From Azospirillum brasilense (GTDB taxonomy: Bacteria; Pseudomonadota; Alphaproteobacteria; Azospirillales; Azospirillaceae): a stretch of 64,000 nt of DNA. Shown here one piece after another: positions 1 to 9,227 of this stretch (within the stretch, counting starts at the first letter, position 1; every line of letters starts with the position of its first letter). The DNA lies in contig NZ_VITI01000013.1 of NCBI RefSeq assembly GCF_007827795.1, forward strand, positions 1 through 64,000, written 5' to 3'. Below the pieces are notes generated by a model. The model did not search any database. It had not been told where the DNA came from and was given only the letters and a program-made list of their open reading frames with translations. Made by a program: the position numbers and the translations under genes.

Positions 1-747
1 GTAGAAGCCCATCTCCTCGAACAGCGTGCCCCCGGTGACCATGCCGCGGGCGTACTCCTCCGCCCGCCGCGCCGCCGTGCGCAACGGACGCGGCAGTTGC
101 TCCGCGATGTCCTTGGCCAGATGGCGCAGGCTGAGATAGGGCTTCGACGAGATCAGCCGCGACAGATATGCGCTCATCGCGCCGACCGGCGGAGCGATGG
201 ACATGTCGTTGTCGTTCAGGATGACGATCAGCTTGCTGTTCGCCGAGCCGGCGTTGTTCATCGCCTCGTAGGCCATGCCGGCGCTCATCGCGCCGTCGCC
301 GATCACGGCGATCACATGATTGTCGCGGCCCAGCTGGTCGCGCGCCACCGCCATGCCCAGCCCCGCGGAGATGGAGGTGGAGCTGTGGCCGGCGCCGAAC
401 GGATCGTACTCGCTCTCCGACCGGTTGGTGAAGCCCGACAGCCCCCCGCCCGTGCGCAGGGTGCGGATGCGGTCGCGGCGCCCGGTCAGGATCTTGTGCG
501 GATAGCACTGGTGCCCGACGTCCCAGATCAGCCGGTCGGCCGGCGTCTGGAAGACGTAATGCAGGGCGACGGTCAGCTCGACCACCCCCAGCCCGGCGCC
601 CAGATGACCGCCGGTCACCGACACCGCGCTGATGGTTTCCGTCCGCAGTTCATCGGCCACCTGCCGGAGCTGGTCGGGCTTGAGCGCGCGCAGGTCGGCG
701 GGGGTGTGGACGAGGTCGAGAAGCGGCGTCTTGTCGTTGAGGGTCAC
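1..747 (-). CDS. dxs: 1-deoxy-D-xylulose-5-phosphate synthase, partial (3' end outside window)
   Basis: This thiamine-diphosphate enzyme condenses pyruvate and glyceraldehyde 3-phosphate, the first step of the MEP isoprenoid pathway in the cytoplasm. The first 249 codons are present and the gene runs off the left edge. The frame contains family motifs including [26 protein letters not shown] and the cofactor-binding stretch [19 protein letters not shown] chose the GTG at 747 because GGAGGA lies about 9 bases upstream and the product then starts [13 protein letters not shown], typical of the family. It lies 18 bp downstream of ispA on the same strand, so xseB-ispA-dxs form the usual alphaproteobacterial operon. 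Confidence 0.95.
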   Translation of the reverse strand, partial: MTLNDKTPLLDLVHTPADLRALKPDQLRQVADELRTETISAVSVTGGHLGAGLGVVELTVALHYVFQTPADRLIWDVGHQCYPHKILTGRRDRIRTLRTGGGLSGFTNRSESEYDPFGAGHSSTSISAGLGMAVARDQLGRDNHVIAVIGDGAMSAGMAYEAMNNAGSANSKLIVILNDNDMSIAPPVGAMSAYLSRLISSKPYLSLRHLAKDIAEQLPRPLRTAARRAEEYARGMVTGGTLFEEMGFY

Positions 748-765
748 GTTGGGAACGTCCTCCGT

Positions 766-1656
766 TCAGGTCCGCCGCGCGACGACGAAGTCGGCGACCG
801 CTTTGAGGGTATCGGCACGCCCGTCGAAGATCTCCAGGTGCGCCTTGGCCTGGACGGCCAGCATCGCAGCCTGCGAGCGGGCCCGGTCCTGCCCGAGGAT
901 GGACACGAAGGTCGACTTTCCGGCCTCCGCGTCGCGCCCGACCGACTTGCCGGTCTCCGCTTCCGTCCCCTCGATGTCCAGCAGGTCGTCGACGATCTGG
1001 AAGGCCAGCCCGAGGTCGTGGGCGTAGGCGCGCAGCGCGTGGCGCTGCGGCGGCGGAGCCTTGCCCAGGATGCCGCCGGCCTCGCAGGAGAAGGCGATCA
1101 TGTCGCCGGTCTTCATGCGCTGGAGCCGCGTCGTCGTGCCGAGGTCGAAGGTCTCATGCTCGGCGATCAGGTCGAGCATCTGGCCGCCGACCATGCCGTG
1201 CGGCCCGGCCGCCTTGGCGAGCGCCGCCACGAGCTGACAGCGCACGTGCGGGTCCTCATGGGTCGCCGGGTCGGCCAGCACCTCGAAGGCGTAGGTCAGC
1301 AGCCCGTCGCCGGCCAGGATCGCGGTCGCCTCGTCGAACTTGCGGTGCACGGTCGGCTGGCCGCGGCGCAGATCGCCGTCGTCCATCGCCGGCAGGTCGT
1401 CGTGAACCAGCGAATAGCTGTGGACGAACTCCACGGCCACGGCGACGCGCAGCGCGCAGTCCGGGTTGACGCCGAACAGCGCCGCGGACTGGCACACCAG
1501 GAAGGGGCGCAGCCGCTTGCCGCCGTTCAGGCAGCCGTAGCGCATCGCCTCCAGCACGCGCGATTCGGGGAGGTCGGTGGTCGGCAGGAGGTGCAGGATC
1601 GCACGCTCCACATCCGCCGCCATGTCGGCCATGGCTGTCTTGAGGTCGGTCTGCAC
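766..1656 (-). CDS. ispA: Farnesyl/geranyl diphosphate synthase (polyprenyl synthetase)
   Basis: This trans-prenyltransferase condenses isopentenyl diphosphate with allylic diphosphates to give farnesyl diphosphate. The first aspartate-rich motif DDLPAMDD and the second, DDLLD within FQIVDDLLDIEGT, are both intact, as are the GGKRLRP substrate-binding motif and KTG. With the GTG at 1656, one base after the xseB stop, the protein is 296 aa, the usual family length. An upstream in-frame start at 1704 would overlap xseB by 47 bases and add a non-conserved tail, so it was not chosen. An ATG at 1632 is another possible start. It is translationally coupled to xseB and sits just before dxs, whose pathway supplies its substrates. 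Confidence 0.93.
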   Translation of the reverse strand: MQTDLKTAMADMAADVERAILHLLPTTDLPESRVLEAMRYGCLNGGKRLRPFLVCQSAALFGVNPDCALRVAVAVEFVHSYSLVHDDLPAMDDGDLRRGQPTVHRKFDEATAILAGDGLLTYAFEVLADPATHEDPHVRCQLVAALAKAAGPHGMVGGQMLDLIAEHETFDLGTTTRLQRMKTGDMIAFSCEAGGILGKAPPPQRHALRAYAHDLGLAFQIVDDLLDIEGTEAETGKSVGRDAEAGKSTFVSILGQDRARSQAAMLAVQAKAHLEIFDGRADTLKAVADFVVARRT

Positions 1657-1657
1657 G

Positions 1658-1912
1658 TCAGTCGATCCGGGCGGGTTCGGTGCCGAGGGTGCCGTCGGCG
1701 GCAACGGTGATGCGGTCGATCTTGGCCTGGGCCTCGCGCAGCTTCGCCTCGCAATGCCGCTTCAGCGCGGTGCCGCGCTCGTAGGAGGAGATCGCGTCGT
1801 CGAGCTTGCCGCGCCCGTCTTCGAGCTGGCGAACGATGCGCTCCAGTTCGGACAGCGCGTCCTCGAAGCTGAGGGCGGCGATGTCGGGGGGAATGTTAGC
1901 AAGGTCAGCCAT
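1658..1912 (-). CDS. xseB: Exodeoxyribonuclease VII small subunit
   Basis: The small subunit of exonuclease VII binds the large XseA subunit, and the complex degrades single-stranded DNA in both directions. The 84-aa product is acidic and helical, with the family core LSFEDALSELERIVRQLEDG followed by LDDAISSYERGTALKRHCE. I favour the ATG at 1912 (MADLANIPPDI). An in-frame TTG five codons upstream is the alternative. It is the first gene of the xseB-ispA-dxs run. The large-subunit gene xseA is not in the window. Confidence 0.93.
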   Translation of the reverse strand: MADLANIPPDIAALSFEDALSELERIVRQLEDGRGKLDDAISSYERGTALKRHCEAKLREAQAKIDRITVAADGTLGTEPARID

Positions 1913-2067
1913 GATCCATCCGGCCAATGATCCATACGATGGGGTGCCCGCGATGGGACCGAAACCCGAAATTATGGCTCAGCCCCCAAATGCGCAAGGC
2001 CCGCGGGGGGCGTATTACGCTCCCACCACGGGCCTAACCGGAAGAACCGCCGGAAGAGCCTGAGGAC

Positions 2068-2997
2068 TCAGCAGTACATCAGTTCACGCACATGCGCCGC
2101 GGAGGCCGATGCCAGGGCGCGCAGATTGTAGCCGCCTTCCAGCACCGACACGATGCGCGCCCCGCAGTGGGTGCGGGCCAGGTCGCCCAGCTTGCGCGTG
2201 GCCCAGGCGAAGTCGTCGTCGGTCAGGTGCAGCCCGGCCAGCGGGTCGCGCGAATGGGCGTCGAATCCGGCGGAGATGATCAGCAGGTCCGGTTTGAAAT
2301 GGTCGATGGCCGGCAGGATGATGTGGGTCATCGCGTGCCGGAACTCCGGCGAGCCGGACATGGCGGCGAGCGGTGCGTTGACGCAGTTGCCGTACTCGCC
2401 CTTCTCCCCCGCGTCGCCCGTGCCGGGATAGAGCGGCGACTGGTGGGTGGAGCAATAGAGCAGGTCCGGGTCGCGCTGGAAGATGTCCTGCGTGCCGTTG
2501 CCGTGATGAACGTCGAAATCCATCACCGCCACCCGCTGCAGCCCGTGCGCCGCCCGCGCGTGGTAGGCGCCGACCGCGGCGTTGTTGAACAGGCAGAAGC
2601 CCATGGCCTTTTCATGCTCGGCATGGTGCCCCGGCGGGCGCACGGCGCAGAAGGCGTTGCGCGAATGGCCCGACGCCACCGCGTCCACCGCCGCGACCAC
2701 CGCCCCGGCGGCGCGCAGCGCGGCCTCGCCCGAACCGGGGGAGATCACCGTGTCGGCGTCGATGCCCGCGTGCTCCTGTTCCGGGACCAGGGCCAGGACG
2801 CGTTCGACATGCTCCCGCGGATGCGCCCGGGACAACTGCTCGATGGTGGCGAGCGGCGCCTCCTGCCGTTCGAGCATGTAGAATTCTTCGGTCTCAAGGG
2901 CCGCCAGCACCGAACGAAGCCGGTCGGCGCATTCCGGATGGCCCAGCCCTGTGTCGTGGTCCAGGCAGGCGGCGTGGGTGAACAGGGTGGTGAACAT
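2068..2997 (-). CDS. Histone deacetylase family protein (class II type / acetylpolyamine amidohydrolase-like)
   Basis: The 309-aa product is a complete arginase-fold zinc deacetylase. Visible motifs are RPPGHHAE (about 120-127), MDFDVHHGNGTQ (159-170, with zinc ligands D162 and H164), SAGFDAHSRDPL (third zinc ligand D246) and EGGYNL (catalytic Tyr290). Bacterial relatives remove acetyl groups from polyamines or lysines, and the substrate here cannot be told from sequence. The ATG at 2997 gives MFTTLFTHAACLDHDTG, the normal family N-terminus; an upstream in-frame start adds 16 unconserved residues. It lies 155 bp upstream of xseB on the same strand, a position common in related genomes. Confidence 0.9.
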   Translation of the reverse strand: MFTTLFTHAACLDHDTGLGHPECADRLRSVLAALETEEFYMLERQEAPLATIEQLSRAHPREHVERVLALVPEQEHAGIDADTVISPGSGEAALRAAGAVVAAVDAVASGHSRNAFCAVRPPGHHAEHEKAMGFCLFNNAAVGAYHARAAHGLQRVAVMDFDVHHGNGTQDIFQRDPDLLYCSTHQSPLYPGTGDAGEKGEYGNCVNAPLAAMSGSPEFRHAMTHIILPAIDHFKPDLLIISAGFDAHSRDPLAGLHLTDDDFAWATRKLGDLARTHCGARIVSVLEGGYNLRALASASAAHVRELMYC

Positions 2998-3165
2998 GCT
3001 TTTCTGTCTTTTTCGTTCGTGTTCGAGGCATTTCCCTGCACCCATTCTTCCCGGATCGCTAATGAAAGTACAGGATGATTGCGGGGCTTATCGTCACATC
3101 CCCCAACCGCCGCCCCCACCCCTTTTGCGCGGCGGACGTGCAAGCCGTCCCGTTTCGCGGCGCCG

Positions 3166-3393
3166 TCAGGCGCAGCGTTCGATCACGAAACGGTAGACGC
3201 CCCCCTCCTCCACGCTGGAGGCCAGCCGGTTGCCGGTGGCCTCGCAAAAGGCGGCGAAATCCTTGGGCGCGCCGGGGTCGGTCGCCTCGACGGTCAGCGT
3301 CGATCCGGGCGGCACCGTCTTCAGCGCCTTGCGCGCGCGCAGCACCGGCAGCGGGCATTGCAGCCCCTTGGCGTCGAGCGTCTGGTCGGCCAT
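3166..3393 (-). CDS. TusA-like sulfur carrier protein
   Basis: This is a small (75 aa) two-layer alpha/beta protein of the TusA/SirA family. The family's active cysteine lies in a CPxP motif, seen here as LQCPLPVLRA with Cys13. TusA proteins carry sulfur as a persulfide for tRNA thiolation or sulfur oxidation. The ATG at 3393 (MADQTLDAKG) fits the family length; an earlier in-frame start adds eight residues. It is divergent from a BigR/SqrR-type regulator that starts at 3665. That pairing suggests sulfide- or persulfide-responsive control rather than a housekeeping tRNA role, but this is inference. Confidence 0.88.
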   Translation of the reverse strand: MADQTLDAKGLQCPLPVLRARKALKTVPPGSTLTVEATDPGAPKDFAAFCEATGNRLASSVEEGGVYRFVIERCA

Positions 3394-3664
3394 CGTTCCT
3401 TGCACTCCTTCGGACACCGCTGCAACACTTCCAGACGGCGAGTCTAGAACGGCGGCGCGCCCGCCTCAACCCGTTGAACCGTGATTTCACCAGCCGGGGC
3501 TTCGCGGAACGGGGAACATTCTTTCGACTACGGGACATCCACGGGTAGACAGCGCGGTACACTCTTCCATATGATTGAACACGAACGATAAACGGCGGTG
3601 CTGCGGCGCAGTGATTGGGCGCAACGGTTCGCTGTTGCCTGGCGCCGATGGAAACGGTCGTTTC

Positions 3665-4024
3665 ATGAACATTGCCGATCTGCAGAGCAACGCACGGCGG
3701 GCCAGCACGCTGCTCAAAGCCATGAGCAACGAGCGCCGCCTGCTCATCCTGTGCTACCTGACCGAGGGCGAGAAGTCGGTCGGCGAGTTGGAGGAACTGG
3801 TCGACCTCAGCCAGTCGGCCCTGTCCCAGCATCTGGCCCGCCTGCGCCGTGACAAGCTGGTGCGGACGCGCCGCGCCGCCCAGAACATCTATTACTCGCT
3901 GAACGGGCACGAGGCGCAGACCATCATGGCGACCCTCCATGATCTGTTCTGCGCCCCCGTCGGCCGCAAGAAGGACGAAGAGTCCCCCGCCTCCGCCGAG
4001 GAGCCCAGCGGCGCTTCGGTCTGA
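3665..4024 (+). CDS. ArsR-family regulator, BigR/SqrR/YgaV-like (two conserved cysteines)
   Basis: The 119-aa protein is a winged-helix ArsR repressor with recognition helix region LSQSALSQHLARLRRDKLV. It carries Cys30 in LLILCYL and Cys96 in LHDLFC, 66 residues apart. This matches the two-cysteine arrangement of BigR, SqrR and YgaV, which sense sulfide, persulfides or oxidation by forming a di- or tetrasulfide bond. The typical arsenic-type CxCxC motif is absent. The start at 3665 (MNIADLQSNARRA) is the family N-terminus; an in-frame upstream ATG is not conserved-looking. The 271-bp gap to the divergent tusA-like gene should hold its operator. Confidence 0.88.
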   Translation: MNIADLQSNARRASTLLKAMSNERRLLILCYLTEGEKSVGELEELVDLSQSALSQHLARLRRDKLVRTRRAAQNIYYSLNGHEAQTIMATLHDLFCAPVGRKKDEESPASAEEPSGASV

Positions 4025-4043
4025 GCGCCGCTCCCTCCTCGGC

Positions 4044-4448
4044 TCAGGCTTTTCCGAGGAATCGCCGTCCGAACAGAAGAACCGCCAGGGCCAGGACCAG
4101 CCAGCCCAGGATGAAGGCGCTGCCCCCGGTCGGGGCCGTCATGGCGAAGGAGAGCGGACCGCCGGTTGCCGTGGCGTAGAGCGTTCCGCTGAACAGCAGG
4201 ATTCCGGCCACGAACAGCCACCCCGACAGACGCAGCGCCAGGCGCGCCGGGCCGTCGGCGGTGCGCAGCAGCGCGACCAGGGCGACCAGGGCCAGGGCGT
4301 GCCACATCTGGTATTGCCCGGCCAGCCGGAACAGTTCCTGCCCGCGCGGATCACCGGCAAGGCCGTGGCTGGCATAAGCGCCGGCCCCCACCGCGACTGC
4401 ACCGTTCAGGGCCGCGAAGGCCACCCAGAGCCGATCAACCAATCCCAT
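4044..4448 (-). CDS. DUF423 family membrane protein
   Basis: This is a 134-aa inner-membrane protein with four predicted hydrophobic segments. Family hallmarks include the start LWVAFAALNGAVAVGAGAYASHGL, the GQYQMWHALAL segment and the C-terminal APTGGSAFILGWL. Proteins of this family (E. coli YgdD) have no assigned biochemical role. The ATG at 4448 is preceded by GGAGAGGA at good spacing. It is convergent with the ArsR gene, with only 19 bp between the stop codons. Confidence 0.87.
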   Translation of the reverse strand: MGLVDRLWVAFAALNGAVAVGAGAYASHGLAGDPRGQELFRLAGQYQMWHALALVALVALLRTADGPARLALRLSGWLFVAGILLFSGTLYATATGGPLSFAMTAPTGGSAFILGWLVLALAVLLFGRRFLGKA

Positions 4449-4632
4449 ACGTCCTCTCCACACAGGCTTTCCCCCAAGCCTCCCATTGCGGGCGGCGGGA
4501 AAAGTTCGATCTCGTAACCAACTGGCCCACCCTTTGCTTGCCTCGGGCAGGCCGGCCATCTTAACCCCTCGGGAAACCGGGAGTCTTCGGCGGTCCGGCG
4601 CAAATTGATTTGCAAAATGCCAAAGGCTCGTC

Positions 4633-5187
4633 GTGAACCACACCATTCTGCACCGACAGCCGCAAGACGATTCCCACGCCGAGGCGGCGCCACCCGCCGC
4701 TCCGGCGTCCTCGGCCGTCACGCCGTCGCCCGCGGAGGACCAGCTGATCGCCTGGGCGACGGCACGCGGCGGACGACTTCTGGTGGTTGACGACAGCCCC
4801 ACCAACCGGTTGCTGACCGCGGCGCTGATGCGCAAGGCGGGATTCACCGTGGACACCGCGGACGGCGGGGCGGAGGCCATCACCACCGTCACCATGGCTG
4901 AAACGCCGTACGACGCCGTGCTGATGGACGTCGCCATGCCGGAGGTGGATGGGATCGCCGCGACCCTGGCCATCCGGGCGATGACCGGCCCGCGCGCCGC
5001 GGTGCCGATCATCGCGGTCACCGCCCACGGCTTCGCCGAGGACCGCGACCGCTGCGTGTTCGCCGGCATGAACGACTACGTGCCCAAGCCGGTCCGCCGC
5101 CCCGAGCTGCTGGCCGCGCTGAAACGTTGGCTGGAGCCCGGTGGTTCGGACGGCGGGACCGTCAGAAGGACGATCCCGGTTCCTTGA
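4633..5187 (+). CDS. Single-domain response regulator (REC)
   Basis: The 184-aa product has about 45 low-complexity Ala/Pro-rich residues and then one receiver domain. The acidic pair is D53/D54 (LLVVDDSPTNR), the phosphoacceptor D99 (VLMDVAMPEVDG), the switch Thr130 and the conserved Lys152 (YVPKPV). The VDDSPTNR and AGMNDYVPKPV signatures resemble receiver domains of hybrid kinases, so it may act in a phosphorelay with a separate kinase or Hpt protein. There is no output domain and no partner kinase next to it. The start codon is GTG at 4633. Its 3' end overlaps the convergent DUF924 gene by 26 bases. Confidence 0.88.
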   Translation: MNHTILHRQPQDDSHAEAAPPAAPASSAVTPSPAEDQLIAWATARGGRLLVVDDSPTNRLLTAALMRKAGFTVDTADGGAEAITTVTMAETPYDAVLMDVAMPEVDGIAATLAIRAMTGPRAAVPIIAVTAHGFAEDRDRCVFAGMNDYVPKPVRRPELLAALKRWLEPGGSDGGTVRRTIPVP

Positions 5188-5713
5188 GGAACTCCACCTC
5201 CTCCGGCGTCGTCTCGCGGCCGAGAATTGCGTTGCGGTGGGGGAAGCGGCCGAAGCGCGCGATGACCTCGCGATGGCGTTCAGCGTAGCGCACGACCTCC
5301 GGATCGCTCACCCGCTCCCGGAACAGGGTGCAGGACAGCTCCTGACAGTCCATGTCCTCCTGATGCTCGAACGGCAGGTAGAGGAAGATCCGCTCGTCCT
5401 CGCTGCACTCCAGATCATGGCCCTGCTCCACCACATGGCGGGCCACCGCCAGGGCCTTGCCGTCGGTCGCGAAGGCCTGCGGCGAGCCGCGGAAGACGTT
5501 GCGCGGCACCTGATCCAGCAGGACGCAAAGCGCCAGGCAGCCGTCCACATCCTCCAGCCAGTGATCGTACCGGCCCGCCGCCGCCGCTTCGTGATGGGGA
5601 AGCAGCGTGTCCCGCACCGTCCGGTCGAAGCTGTCGGACTGGCGGAACCAGTAGGGCTTCATCGCCTCGTCGAACCAGAAATCCACGATCTCGTCGATCA
5701 GCCTGTCGGTCAT
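5162..5713 (-). CDS. DUF924 family protein
   Basis: The 183-aa protein belongs to DUF924, a TPR-like helical family of unknown biochemical function. It starts MTDRLIDEIVDFWF, the typical family opening, and contains PYWF, LDQVPRNVFRG and the RFGRFPHRN motif near the C-terminus. I chose the ATG at 5713; an upstream in-frame extension of 35 codons is not conserved-looking. Its stop overlaps the 3' end of the response-regulator gene on the other strand. No functional link to neighbours is evident. Confidence 0.88.
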   Translation of the reverse strand: MTDRLIDEIVDFWFDEAMKPYWFRQSDSFDRTVRDTLLPHHEAAAAGRYDHWLEDVDGCLALCVLLDQVPRNVFRGSPQAFATDGKALAVARHVVEQGHDLECSEDERIFLYLPFEHQEDMDCQELSCTLFRERVSDPEVVRYAERHREVIARFGRFPHRNAILGRETTPEEVEFLKEPGSSF

Positions 5714-5784
5714 CTGCACCACCTTCGCCTGGGAATGGGTTCGTCGATCAATCAAGTCGATCAATGAACGGGGGCCACAAAAGA

Positions 5785-5808
5785 ACAGGGCGCCCGAAGG
5801 CGCCCTGT
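5785..5808 (-). terminator. Rho-independent terminator of the petABC operon
   Basis: A perfect 10-bp stem (ACAGGGCGCC / GGCGCCCTGT) with a CGAA/TTCG tetraloop lies 38 bp past the petC stop. Read on the minus strand it is followed by the T-rich TTCTTTTGT. It therefore terminates the minus-strand bc1 transcript before the DUF924 gene. Confidence 0.85.
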
Positions 5809-5845
5809 CCAGTCTCAATCATCCTCACCGGGCCGTCGATGCGGC

Positions 5846-6610
5846 TCAGTGCAGGGTGCTCCACAGCTTGCGCTTGGTGGCGTACATCAGGCCGGCCAGC
5901 ACGATCAGGAACAGGATCACCTTCACGCCCATCTGCTTGCGCGCATCCATGTGCGGCTCGGCGATGAAGGTCAGGAAGGTGCTGATGTCGTGGGCCTGCT
6001 GCTGCACCGTCGCCGGGGTGCCGTCGGCGTAGGTCACGCCGTCCGGCATCAGGATGTTGGGCATGCCCACCTGATGACCCGGGAAGTACTTGTTGTAGTT
6101 CATGCCCGGCATCAGGGTCACGCCTTCCGGCGGGTTCTCCTCGAAGCCGGTCAGGAAGGCGTAGAGATAATCCTCGCCGCCGACGCGGGCCTTCGCCATC
6201 AGCGACAGGTCCGGCGGCAGGGCGCCGTTGTTGGCGGCGCGGGCGGCGTTGTCGTTGGGGAACGGCGACGGGAAGCGGTCGGCCGGGATGCCCGGACGCA
6301 TGAACATCTCGCCCGCGTCGTTCGGACCGGCCTGGACCTCATAGCCGGCGGCGATCGCCTTCAGCTCGTCCTCGTTGAAACCGATGCCCGCGAGGGTGCG
6401 GATCGGGACCAGCTTGGCCGAGTGGCAGGTGGCGCAGACTTCCTTGAAGATCTGGAAGCCGCGCTGGGCCGAGGCCTTGTCGATGGTGCCGAAGACGCCG
6501 CTGTGCGACCACTCCTGCTTGGGAATGTGCACCGCTTCCGACGCCTGCGCGGCGCCGGCCAGGCCCAGGGCGAAGGCCGCGGAGAGGATGGCAGACTTCA
6601 GAGAGCGCAT
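5846..6610 (-). CDS. petC: Cytochrome c1 of the bc1 complex
   Basis: Cytochrome c1 passes electrons from the Rieske protein to soluble cytochrome c in the respiratory bc1 complex. The 254-aa product has a cleavable signal peptide (about 1-23, ending AQA). The heme c attachment motif is EVCATCHSAK (C59, C62, H63), a MPDGVTYADGTPAT region follows, and a single C-terminal membrane anchor lies at about 227-245. The start ATG at 6610 overlaps the petB stop (TAATG), so the two are translationally coupled. The start is fixed by this overlap and by the signal peptide. Confidence 0.96.
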   Translation of the reverse strand: MRSLKSAILSAAFALGLAGAAQASEAVHIPKQEWSHSGVFGTIDKASAQRGFQIFKEVCATCHSAKLVPIRTLAGIGFNEDELKAIAAGYEVQAGPNDAGEMFMRPGIPADRFPSPFPNDNAARAANNGALPPDLSLMAKARVGGEDYLYAFLTGFEENPPEGVTLMPGMNYNKYFPGHQVGMPNILMPDGVTYADGTPATVQQQAHDISTFLTFIAEPHMDARKQMGVKVILFLIVLAGLMYATKRKLWSTLH

Positions 6611-7878
6611 TATGCCTTCTCCATGGGCTTGGCGTGGGCGCCGGCGGCAACGCGGCCACCGCCCTTCAGAACCGGTTCGCAGATGCTGGCGGGAAGCGGC
6701 AGAGGCCGCTCCAGCTTGCCCAGCAGCGGCAGCAGGATCAGGAAGTGGAAGAAGTAGTAGGCCGTGCCGATGCGGGCGACCAGCAGCCACACGCCTTCCG
6801 CGGGCATCGCGCCGGCGTAGCCCAGAACCAGGGCGTCGATGGCGAGAATCCAGAAGAACTGGCGGTAGATCGGACGGAACTTGCAGCTGCGCACCTTGGA
6901 GGTGTCGAGCCACGGCAGGGCCGCCAGCACCGCGATGGCGCCGAACATGGCGAGCACGCCGCCCAGCTTGTCCGGGATGGCGCGCAGGATCGCGTAGAAC
7001 GGCAGGAAGTACCATTCCGGAACGATGTGCGCCGGCGTGACCAGCGGGTTCGCCGGGATGTAGTTGTCCGGGTGGCCGAGGTAGTTCGGGGCGAAGAAGA
7101 CGAAGCCCGCGTAGAAGATCAGGAACACGACGACCGCGAAGCCGTCCTTGACCGTGACGTACGGATTGAACGGCACGGTGTCCTGCGGACCCTTGGCGTC
7201 GATGCCCAGCGGGTTGTTGGAGCCGGAGACGTGCAGGGCGGCGGTGTGGAGGACGACCAGACCCAGCAGCACGAACGGCAGCAGGAAGTGCAGCGCGAAG
7301 AAGCGGTTCAGCGTCGGGTTGTCGACCGAGAAGCCGCCCCACAGCCAGGTCACGATCGGGTCGCCGACCAGCGGGAAGGCCGAGAACAGGTTCGTGATGA
7401 CGGTGGCGCCCCAGAAGCTCATCTGGCCCCACGGCAGCACGTAGCCCATGAAGGCGGTCGCCATCATGGCCAGCAGGATGAACACGCCGAGAATCCACAG
7501 GATCTCGCGCGGCGCCTTGTAGGAGCCGTAGTAGAGACCGCGGAACATATGGATATAGACGGCGATGAAGAACATCGACGCGCCGTTGGCGTGCACGTAG
7601 CGCAGCAGCCAGCCGTAGTTGACGTCGCGCATGATGCGCTCGACCGAATCGAAGGCGATGGTCGTGTGTGCGGCATACTGCATCGCCAGCACGAGGCCGG
7701 TGGCGATCATGATGACCAGCATGATGCCGGCGATGGCACCGAACGCCCACAGATAGTTGACGTTCCGGGGCATCGGATACTGGTTGTACTCATGGTCCAG
7801 CATCGTGAAGATCGGCAGGCGGCTGTCGATCCACTTAACGACGGGATTCTTGAACTGGGGGGCGTGAGCCTGAGCCAT
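6610..7878 (-). CDS. petB: Cytochrome b of the bc1 complex
   Basis: The 422-aa multi-spanning core subunit carries hemes bL and bH and the quinol-oxidising Qo and quinone-reducing Qi sites. The N-terminus has [21 protein letters not shown]. Paired histidines occur in the second and fourth helices. The Qo-site PEWY motif is present in [20 protein letters not shown]. The length matches alphaproteobacterial cytochrome b. It is the middle gene of petA-petB-petC, 29 bp after petA. Confidence 0.97.
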   Translation of the reverse strand: MAQAHAPQFKNPVVKWIDSRLPIFTMLDHEYNQYPMPRNVNYLWAFGAIAGIMLVIMIATGLVLAMQYAAHTTIAFDSVERIMRDVNYGWLLRYVHANGASMFFIAVYIHMFRGLYYGSYKAPREILWILGVFILLAMMATAFMGYVLPWGQMSFWGATVITNLFSAFPLVGDPIVTWLWGGFSVDNPTLNRFFALHFLLPFVLLGLVVLHTAALHVSGSNNPLGIDAKGPQDTVPFNPYVTVKDGFAVVVFLIFYAGFVFFAPNYLGHPDNYIPANPLVTPAHIVPEWYFLPFYAILRAIPDKLGGVLAMFGAIAVLAALPWLDTSKVRSCKFRPIYRQFFWILAIDALVLGYAGAMPAEGVWLLVARIGTAYYFFHFLILLPLLGKLERPLPLPASICEPVLKGGGRVAAGAHAKPMEKA

Positions 7879-7907
7879 CTTGGGGTCTCCAGAACCTTAA
7901 GGGCCGC

Positions 7908-8477
7908 TTAGCCGAGCCGGACCGCGGTGTCGCTCGTGAAAGCGTACTGCGGAACGACGAGGTTGGCCGGGGCGGGACCCTTGCGGATGCGCCCTGCGGT
8001 GTCGTAGTGCGAGCCGTGGCACGGGCAGAACCAGCCGTCGAACTCACCGCGCGGATCGGTCGGCTTCTGCCCCAGGGGCACGCAGCCCAAGTGCGTACAG
8101 ATGCCGACGACGATCAGCCATTCCGGCTTCTTGACGCGGGCGTCGTCGGCGGCCGGGTCGCGCAGGTCGCCGAGGTTGACGGTGCGGGCCTCCTCGATCT
8201 CCTTCGCCGTGCGGTGGCGGACGAAGACCGGCTTGCCGCGCCAGGTGACGGTGATCGCCTGGCCTTCCTGGACCGGGGCCAGATCCACGTCGATCGAAGC
8301 CAGCGCGAGGGTGTCGGCGGCCGGGTTCATGCTGTCGATGAACGGCCAGACAGCGGATGCGACACCAACGGCACCCACGGCCCCGGTCGCGAGGTAGAGA
8401 AAATCACGGCGGGAAGCCCCCTCGCCGCCGGGGGCCGCGTGGCCACCCGTCCCGGGCGGATGCGTGGTCTGAGCCAT
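7908..8477 (-). CDS. petA: Rieske iron-sulfur subunit of the bc1 complex
   Basis: This [2Fe-2S] protein takes an electron from quinol and delivers it to cytochrome c1. The 189-aa product has a twin-arginine signal-anchor ([17 protein letters not shown], about 22-38). The two cluster-binding boxes are CTHLGC (127-132) and CPCHG (151-155). The ATG at 8477 is preceded by GAGGAGATTAACGCTT. The Tat signal means it is folded with its cluster before export. It is the first gene of the operon, divergent from trmL across a 256-bp gap that should carry both promoters. Confidence 0.96.
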   Translation of the reverse strand: MAQTTHPPGTGGHAAPGGEGASRRDFLYLATGAVGAVGVASAVWPFIDSMNPAADTLALASIDVDLAPVQEGQAITVTWRGKPVFVRHRTAKEIEEARTVNLGDLRDPAADDARVKKPEWLIVVGICTHLGCVPLGQKPTDPRGEFDGWFCPCHGSHYDTAGRIRKGPAPANLVVPQYAFTSDTAVRLG

Positions 8478-8733
8478 AAGCGTTAATCTCCTCAAGGCAT
8501 ACGCGGCGCGCCGAAGCGCCCTATGACACGTGGACCAGTGTTTATCACGACTTGACGGGCATGTCCGCTCACTGGGTGGGTGGGTGCGCGCCGCGTCGAC
8601 CGGGGTTGTATCTCCCGGGTATCCGGGGTGCGGTATACAGTCGCGGCAACGCCTTGAAAAGGTTTTGTCATCGGGACAACTTGTCGCGCTTTGCAGTGCA
8701 CCATTAGACGTCGCTGAACCAAAAGGGAATTCC

Positions 8734-9207
8734 ATGCGCCTCGTACTCTTCGAACCGGACATTCCCCAGAACGCCGGGACGCTGATGCGTCTGGCGGCGG
8801 GACTCGGGATGCCGCTGGACCTGATCGAGCCCTGCGGCTTCGTTCTGGACGACCGCAAGCTGCGGCGGGCCGGGATGGACTACATCGACCAGCTGGCCCT
8901 GGTCCGGCACAGCTCCTGGACGGCCTACCGGGCGCTGCCGCAGGCCGGGCGGCTGGTGCTGCTGACCACCCGCGGCGCCGTTCCCTACACCGATTTCGCC
9001 TTCGCGCCGGACGACCGGATCATGGTCGGCCGCGAGAGCGCCGGGGTGCCCGACGACGTGCACGATGCGGCCGACGCCCGTCTGGTGATCCCCCTGACGC
9101 CGCCCGCCCGGTCGCTGAATGTTGCGCTGAGTGCCGCGATGGTGTTGGGTGAAGCCCTGCGGCAGACGGCCGCATTGTCGAGACCCTCGCCCCTTCCCTC
9201 GCCCTGA
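8734..9207 (+). CDS. trmL: tRNA (cytidine(34)-2'-O)-methyltransferase
   Basis: This SPOUT methyltransferase modifies the wobble base of leucine tRNAs with S-adenosylmethionine. The 157-aa product starts [20 protein letters not shown], the family signature. It contains the knot motifs [13 protein letters not shown] and [26 protein letters not shown]. The ATG at 8734 is preceded by AAAAGGGAA. It lies 20 bp upstream of hemF on the same strand, so the two probably share a transcript. Confidence 0.92.
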   Translation: MRLVLFEPDIPQNAGTLMRLAAGLGMPLDLIEPCGFVLDDRKLRRAGMDYIDQLALVRHSSWTAYRALPQAGRLVLLTTRGAVPYTDFAFAPDDRIMVGRESAGVPDDVHDAADARLVIPLTPPARSLNVALSAAMVLGEALRQTAALSRPSPLPSP

Positions 9208-9227
9208 CCGACGCCGGACGCCCGCCC

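Noticed and set aside
3565-3579. Possible SqrR/BigR operator TTC-N9-GAA near the regulator gene
   Set aside because: The spacer is one base longer than the ATTC-N8-GAAT pattern I recall and the outer bases do not match, so it is not called as a site.
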